Assembly: GCA_949739085.1 (NCBI GenBank)
Contig: CATIYU010000188.1
Location: 1 to 8,703 of the forward strand
Direction of reading: 5' to 3'
DNA from: an uncultured Eubacteriales bacterium
Lineage (GTDB): Bacteria; Bacillota_A; Clostridia; Oscillospirales; Oscillospiraceae
DNA length: 8,703 nucleotides
Below are positions 5,198-8,703 of the stretch, piece by piece; position 1 is the first letter of the stretch, and each line of letters begins with the position of its first letter. The position numbers and the translations under genes were made by a program. The notes beneath the pieces were generated by a model. It made no database searches. It was not told the origin of the DNA and saw only the letters and a program-made list of their open reading frames with translations.

Positions 5198-7153
5198 TCA
5201 CTTTCCTTTCTTCGGAGACTGCATCAGCTTCCGGCGCACCACCGGGAGGGCGCACAGGGCGCTCGCGGCCAGCAGCACCATTGCTGCTCCTGCCGCGCAC
5301 AGCGCCAGGGTCCCGGGACGCAGGGCCACTGAGCCGGAGAGGGTCTTCACGGTGACAAAGCCGTACAGCGCCGCGCCCAGCAGGCCGCCCAGCACCGCTG
5401 AACCGGCGGTCAACACAGTAAGGGCCGCCATCAGCTCCCGCCAGATCAGGCCGGATTTTACGCCCATCAGCCGCATCCCACGGGCTGTTGGGGCCATTCG
5501 CCGCAGGCTCAGGAATACGAACAGCGCCGCCGCCAGCACGAACGCCGCAACGCCCAGCGCCAACAGACGCCGCGCGTTGGACCGGAGGCTCTCCATGACG
5601 CTGACGATCTCGCTGAAATCCTGATCAAAATACCAAAAGCTGCCGCCGAAGCCGTTTTCCGCCATATAGGCCTCAAATTCGTCCGCCGTGCCGTTTTCCA
5701 GGATATATGTGTTCAGATAGTCGCTGTAGGGGTCCTCGTAATCCCCGGCGTTTGGCACGGAGGCTTTGGGCACGAAAATTGTGTCCGCATGGAAATTGTG
5801 GACGCCCACGGCGAACTCCGGAGCGCTGTAAACACCCACAATGGTGTAGTCCTGCTTCACGCCAATGCGGTTCTCCTCCACCATCGGCAGGCGGCTGACA
5901 ATGCCGCCGCTTATTCCTGAAACGCCGTCAATAGATTCAGAGAACGCCTCCACAATATAGCCTGTGTTATAAAAATCCAGGTTTATGGTGTCCCCTACCT
6001 GGAGATTGTTCAAAATTGCGTAGGATGCACTGACCAAGCACACGGGCGCACCACCGAAATACTCCTCCGGCGTGAACGCCCGGCCCTCCATCACCGAGGC
6101 CGTGCCCGTGTTGAAGGCGTACATGCTCTGGAGGCTGTCGGTTAGGATGACGGCGGCGGAGTGCTGGTTTCGCTCGCACATAGGGATAATCTCATCCCGC
6201 CAAACCCGTCCCTCCGGGGTCTCCAAAAAGTCCCGCCAGTCGCCGGTGTACTCGGCGAAGAAGGGCAGGCCCTCCTCCGGGAAATAGTAGTAGGATCTCT
6301 CCTCCGCTCCCGCAGCGTTGCTCTGTGGTAAAATAAAATTGGGTGTGCCGCCCTGAATGATTTGGCCGTTCCCGTCCGATATCCAATAGTTTGTGCTCTT
6401 CAAGGTCGTGGAAAAGAGCCGCGTTGTAAATCCATATTCCTCCACAGATGGGTCCATCCGGATTCTCTGGCCCGTCCAGCCCTCGTTTGGATCATAGGCG
6501 TCAGGCGCACCATAAATCGGAAAATCATGGTAAAACCCGCGGATCAGATATGTCTTGCCCTCCTCAAAGGCGATGGAACCGTCTTTGTTATAACTGCCGT
6601 CTAAGCTTACATTGATATCCGCATATGGGAGATCGTAGCATTCCAGCCGGGAGGGCGCGTCTATAAATTCAAATTCAACTGTATAGCCTTTCCACCCTTC
6701 CCGCAGTTCTTCTATAACAGAAACGCACTTTACCGCCAGCACGGTGAGGTTGTAATTACAACAGTCGTCTTCAAATCTGTACTGCAAGGGGTCCAGCGCC
6801 CCGGAGGACATGGCCCGCTGTCCCTCCGTATAAGCACTGAGCAGATAGCGGCGGTCCACGGAGAGCAACTGCGGCGCATTGAGGGCGGTCGTACTGTAGT
6901 TGTCCGGCTCCAGCAATCCGTTCAGCCGCTGCAACTCCCCCTCAAAATGTTCATACTCCCATACATTGTGTTGATTGGTTATTGCGGGAACCGCAATTGT
7001 TGTGTATTGCTGGTTGATCTTCGAGATCTGTGATGCGATGCTCTCCCAGGCGGCAATTCCAATGGAAAGAAAGGCGATGGCGGCGGCCAGCAGCAGCGCC
7101 AGAAGGACAGTGAACAGCCGCCCCCGCCAAAGCTGTTTTAGAAACGAATTCAT
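5198..7153 (-). CDS. large FtsX-type ABC permease with big extracellular domain
   Basis: The 651-residue product has one N-terminal helix (about 12-36) and a long extracytoplasmic region (about 37-525) rich in Tyr, Asn and Asp. Three C-terminal helices follow (about 530-549, 573-600 and 613-638), with the FtsX-type loop MRLMGVKSGLIWREL near 560-574. The extracytoplasmic part resembles a MacB periplasmic core-like domain enlarged to nearly 490 residues. It is longer than in classical MacB, and its size recalls the big sensory domain of BceB-type permeases, though it lacks the ten-helix BceB topology. The start at 7153 has a G-rich ribosome site (AAGGGGG) 7 bases upstream. It is the first gene of the operon. 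The stretch 6300-7150 looks more AT-rich than the rest of the operon. Confidence 0.88.
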   Translation of the reverse strand: MNSFLKQLWRGRLFTVLLALLLAAAIAFLSIGIAAWESIASQISKINQQYTTIAVPAITNQHNVWEYEHFEGELQRLNGLLEPDNYSTTALNAPQLLSVDRRYLLSAYTEGQRAMSSGALDPLQYRFEDDCCNYNLTVLAVKCVSVIEELREGWKGYTVEFEFIDAPSRLECYDLPYADINVSLDGSYNKDGSIAFEEGKTYLIRGFYHDFPIYGAPDAYDPNEGWTGQRIRMDPSVEEYGFTTRLFSTTLKSTNYWISDGNGQIIQGGTPNFILPQSNAAGAEERSYYYFPEEGLPFFAEYTGDWRDFLETPEGRVWRDEIIPMCERNQHSAAVILTDSLQSMYAFNTGTASVMEGRAFTPEEYFGGAPVCLVSASYAILNNLQVGDTINLDFYNTGYIVEAFSESIDGVSGISGGIVSRLPMVEENRIGVKQDYTIVGVYSAPEFAVGVHNFHADTIFVPKASVPNAGDYEDPYSDYLNTYILENGTADEFEAYMAENGFGGSFWYFDQDFSEIVSVMESLRSNARRLLALGVAAFVLAAALFVFLSLRRMAPTARGMRLMGVKSGLIWRELMAALTVLTAGSAVLGGLLGAALYGFVTVKTLSGSVALRPGTLALCAAGAAMVLLAASALCALPVVRRKLMQSPKKGK

Positions 7154-7174
7154 CTGTTATCCCCCTTCCTTGCC

Positions 7175-7197
7175 CCACCCGGCGTAATGCCGGATGG
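7175..7197 (-). repeat. stem-loop in the leader of the ABC operon
   Basis: On the minus strand CCATCCGGC (7197-7189) pairs with GCCGGGTGG (7183-7175), a 9-bp stem with one wobble and a 5-base loop. It ends about 21 bases before the large-permease ATG, just upstream of the ribosome site. No T run follows, so it is not a terminator. It may stabilise the message or tune translation. Confidence 0.4.
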
Positions 7198-7207
7198 CAC
7201 AAGTTTT

Positions 7208-7279
7208 TCAGACGTTACATGCCAGCAAGGTTACAGCGGGAGCCAACGACAGGCAAAAGCCCCTTTTCAGCGGACCCAT
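7208..7279 (-). CDS. possible 23-residue leader peptide
   Basis: Within the leader of the ABC operon an ATG at 7279 opens 23 codons ending in TGA. The peptide begins MGPLKRGF, then becomes hydrophobic (LSLAPAVTLLAC) and ends CNV, like a miniature signal peptide with a lipobox-like LLAC. A weak ribosome site (TGGAG) lies about 8 bases upstream. It could be a regulatory leader peptide or a chance ORF. No family is recognised. Confidence 0.22.
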   Translation of the reverse strand: MGPLKRGFCLSLAPAVTLLACNV

Positions 7280-7334
7280 AACAGGACTCCAGTCAGAGGG
7301 CTCTCCACTGCAAATATCCACCCATTTCTTGTAA

Positions 7335-7363
7335 ATTATATCAAACTTTCAAATAAAAATCAA
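7335..7363 (-). promoter_or_regulatory. sigma-A promoter of the ABC exporter operon
   Basis: On the minus strand TTGATT (7363-7358) and a perfect TATAAT (7340-7335) are separated by 17 bases. Transcription should start near 7328, giving a leader of about 175 nt before the large permease. The -35 hexamer contains the TGA stop codon (7362-7360) of the truncated sigma-like gene. The surrounding AT-rich block contrasts with the GC-rich flanks. No 21-bp-period LytTR repeat is visible upstream. Confidence 0.75.
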
Positions 7364-7536
7364 GGAAGCGGACCGGCAGTCCGGGCCCTGCGGGAAATCC
7401 GTCCCGCACTGGATGCCCGCATGACCTGCGGCGTTCCCAGACCGGCATATTCCAGATGGATGCTGACCGCCTCGTTTTTCACCAGCCGCTTACAGAAATC
7501 GTCAAAAGCGTGCCGCTTGTTCTGCTCCATGCTCAT
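7360..7536 (-). pseudogene. truncated sigma-70-like regulator (N-terminal stub)
   Basis: This 58-codon frame starts at an ATG (7536) with an AAGGGGGTGA ribosome site about 7 bases upstream. A second ATG follows two codons later. The first part, including KRHAFDDFCKRLVKNEA, is as I remember the N-terminus of sigma-70-like regulators of about 140 residues common on conjugative elements of gut Clostridia. After roughly residue 23 (near 7467) the sequence no longer fits that family and soon stops, so the DNA-binding regions are missing. The simplest reading is a deletion or recombination junction near 7467. The stub cannot work as a sigma factor. It could still be translated as a short peptide. 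Confidence 0.6.
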
Positions 7537-7594
7537 GCTGTCACCCCCTTTTTCGGGAAGGGTTTGTTTTCCCCTCTATCCTTATTACAAGCGC

Positions 7595-7657
7595 CTATTG
7601 ATTCGGGGTGGCGGCCTTTGCTGCTTCCTGTTTTATTTTCTTTGTAATAGCCCGCAT
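7595..7657 (-). CDS. 20-residue ORF of unknown function
   Basis: A lysine- and alanine-rich peptide beginning MRAITKKIKQEAA is encoded between the broken response regulator and the sigma-like stub. It has a strong ribosome site (GGAGGA, 7670-7665) 7 bases before the ATG. That ribosome site is one arm of an inverted repeat. The peptide may be a real small gene, the start of a lost longer gene, or a translated leader. No family is recognised. Confidence 0.38.
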   Translation of the reverse strand: MRAITKKIKQEAAKAATPNQ

Positions 7658-7664
7658 GGAACGG

Positions 7665-7687
7665 TCCTCCTTTTTCAGATAGGAGGA
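7665..7687 (-). promoter_or_regulatory. hairpin that could mask a ribosome site
   Basis: On the minus strand TCCTCC (7687-7682) is exactly complementary to GGAGGA (7670-7665), with an 11-base loop. The second arm is the ribosome site of the 20-residue ORF, so the hairpin would hide it in RNA. The complementarity is seen directly; the regulatory role is inferred. Confidence 0.4.
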
Positions 7688-7716
7688 TCATAATAAATGC
7701 TTTTCCTGTTACTTTA

Positions 7717-8489
7717 CTATCGGCCGCAAGTTTCGTCAAAATATGACACAAAGCGGTAGCCCACACGATAGACGGTCTGGATCTGGCGGGGGTGATTTGG
7801 AGTTACTTCGATCTGCTTACGGAGTTCATGGACAGACTGACCCACGGACTGCGTATATTCCATCCTCCAGACGTGCAGACGTGCTCGCATATCTGCTCTG
7901 GGGTCAGTACAACATCATAGTTTCGCATAAAGTACAACGGCAGAGAAAATTCATGGCGGCGCAGGGTCACAGGCTATCCATAGACTTCCGCCACCCGGTG
8001 GGACAGGTCAATGTAAATGCCCCCGATCTGGAAGGGGGCGGCCTCTGTATTGGTCGGGTTGTCATAATGATTGTACTCGGTGTATCGCCGGAGCTGGGCA
8101 CAGGCATGATTGGCAATCGCGGCAAAAGGCGGCTTTCCCGAAATGCACATATCAGCGCCAAGCTGCACCATGTTATTTATATCTTGCTCCGAGGTGTCGG
8201 ATAGGACGATAAGCGACACACAGCTGATGTGCCGAATATCTGTCAGCCAGTCGGCTTGCTGGATCGTCCGCAGATAGTCCAGACCAATAATCAGTAGATG
8301 GAATACTTGACGCTCCAATAAACGTTTTGCCTCCCGCATGGTTAGGGATGTAGTGAAATTCAAATCATACTGGATGATTAAAGTTTGCAGAGCCGCAACC
8401 AATTTATCAGGCAATACCATGGTCAATACGCTGTATATCATATCAGATAATCCCCCCCTCTCTCCCCAATGCGTCTCAACTTTAGACAT
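7717..8489 (-). pseudogene. broken OmpR-type response regulator
   Basis: The minus-strand frame from 8489 encodes 171 residues, then meets TAG at 7976-7974. The same frame continues after the stop with a winged-helix domain (LRRHEFSLPLYF, LTPEQICEHV). At 7868-7883 an 8-bp tandem duplication shifts the frame. The rest resumes in another frame (VGQSVHELRKQIEV, QTVYRVGYRFVSYF) and ends at TAG 7719-7717. With one 8-bp copy removed and the TAG read as Gln, it is one 254-residue protein. The receiver is atypical: no paired N-terminal acidic residues, and Gly69 (HLLIIGLDYL) where the phosphoacceptor Asp would align. ATG 8489 has a poor ribosome site; ATG 8441, with a seven-G run 10 bases upstream, is an alternative start. 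Similar regulators, as I recall, sit on conjugative elements of Clostridia. It is almost certainly inactive as a DNA binder. Confidence 0.85.
7868..7883. repeat. 8-bp tandem duplication causing a frameshift
   Basis: CAGACGTG occurs twice back to back (7868-7875 and 7876-7883). Removing one copy joins the two halves of the response-regulator winged helix in one frame, reading EHVWRMEYTQSVGQSV across the join. It is therefore probably a replication-slippage scar in an older intact gene. Confidence 0.85.
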
Positions 8490-8522
8490 ATTTCTACAAA
8501 CTTCGCATAGAGATTTTTGAAA

Positions 8523-8548
8523 ATGCGGGACGAAAAAACATTCCGCAT
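8523..8548. repeat. inverted repeat ahead of the broken regulator
   Basis: ATGCGG (8523-8528) and CCGCAT (8543-8548) are perfect complements around a 14-base, A-rich loop. On the minus strand the second arm is followed by TTTTC. It could be a weak terminator after the 23-residue ORF or an operator upstream of the response regulator. The rest of 8490-8588 is AT-rich and shows no gene. Confidence 0.35.
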
Positions 8549-8588
8549 ATCTCCAAAAACAGCACAGTTATTTATTGTTCTTTGTGTT

Positions 8589-8660
8589 CTATAACGGTAA
8601 CAGGTCTTTGGTCTCCGGCATAGCCTCACGCGGCATGACGGTTTCCGTCTGATGTACCAT
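8589..8660 (-). CDS. 23-residue ORF with a perfect ribosome site
   Basis: The ORF begins at ATG 8660, 7 bases after AAGGAGGT (8675-8668), and ends at TAG 8591-8589. The peptide starts MVHQTETVMPREAM and ends in LLPL; it has no membrane segment or cysteine. The excellent ribosome site argues for translation. It may be the N-terminal remnant of a longer protein, like the other debris nearby, or a genuine small gene. No family is recognised. Upstream sequence to the window edge is purine-rich on this strand and shows no further gene. Confidence 0.45.
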   Translation of the reverse strand: MVHQTETVMPREAMPETKDLLPL

Positions 8661-8703
8661 TGAAGTGACCTCCTTCTTTCTTTTTCCGGCCTCCTCTGCT
8701 ATA

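Noticed and set aside
7320..7380. LytTR operator upstream of the ABC operon
   Set aside because: ATTTGAAAGTTT on the minus strand looks loosely similar, but there is no second copy at 21-bp spacing.
7187..7693. Plus-strand frame of 168 codons across the ABC promoter and sigma-like stub
   Set aside because: It is antisense to recognisable coding remnants and a strong promoter, and shows no family features.
1..8703. CRISPR array, tRNA, rRNA or complete insertion sequence
   Set aside because: No regularly spaced repeats, no cloverleaf or rRNA-like stretch and no transposase were seen on either strand.

Overview
The window looks like DNA from a moderately GC-rich anaerobic Firmicute (Clostridia, probably a gut Oscillospiraceae- or Lachnospiraceae-like organism). 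This is inferred from strong AAGGAGG-type ribosome sites, an AgrC/AgrA-type LytTR two-component system, a DUF6440 protein, a BceA/FtsX-type ABC exporter, and fragments of regulatory genes that I associate from memory with Tn1549/Tn916-like conjugative elements of gut Clostridia. No species can be named.

Layout. Positions 1-47 hold the first codons of a minus-strand gene that leaves the window. Positions 48-370 are intergenic and end in a good sigma-A promoter (297-325). The plus-strand cluster follows: a membrane histidine kinase (371-1672), a LytTR response regulator overlapping it by 4 bases (1669-2406), a long hairpin over the regulator stop codon, an almost perfect 13-bp direct repeat with a 21-bp period (2423-2456), a DUF6440-family small protein (2528-2707), a four-helix membrane protein (2744-3151) and a rho-independent terminator (3232-3262). 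Converging on it from the right is a minus-strand ABC operon: large FtsX-type permease (7153 down to 5198), small FtsX-type permease (5193 down to 4006) and ATPase (4003 down to 3329). It is read from a clear promoter at 7335-7363 through a leader of about 175 nt. Right of that, still on the minus strand, lies gene debris: the N-terminal stub of a sigma-70-like protein (7360-7536), a 20-codon ORF, an OmpR-type response regulator broken by a nonsense codon and an 8-bp tandem duplication (7717-8489), and a 23-codon ORF with a perfect ribosome site (8589-8660).

How it may work. The kinase would sense an unknown signal, probably a peptide, and phosphorylate the LytTR regulator at Asp59. The direct repeat just downstream has the spacing expected of a LytTR dimer site, so the regulator probably controls the DUF6440/membrane-protein pair. 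The ABC exporter resembles BceAB/MacB-type systems that remove or sense antimicrobial peptides. It sits next to the two-component genes but has its own promoter, with no matching LytTR repeat seen upstream, so a functional link is only inferred from proximity. The best leads are the LytTR operator with its small regulon, the nested inverted repeat ahead of the DUF6440 gene, and the way the exporter promoter overlaps the end of a truncated mobile-element gene.
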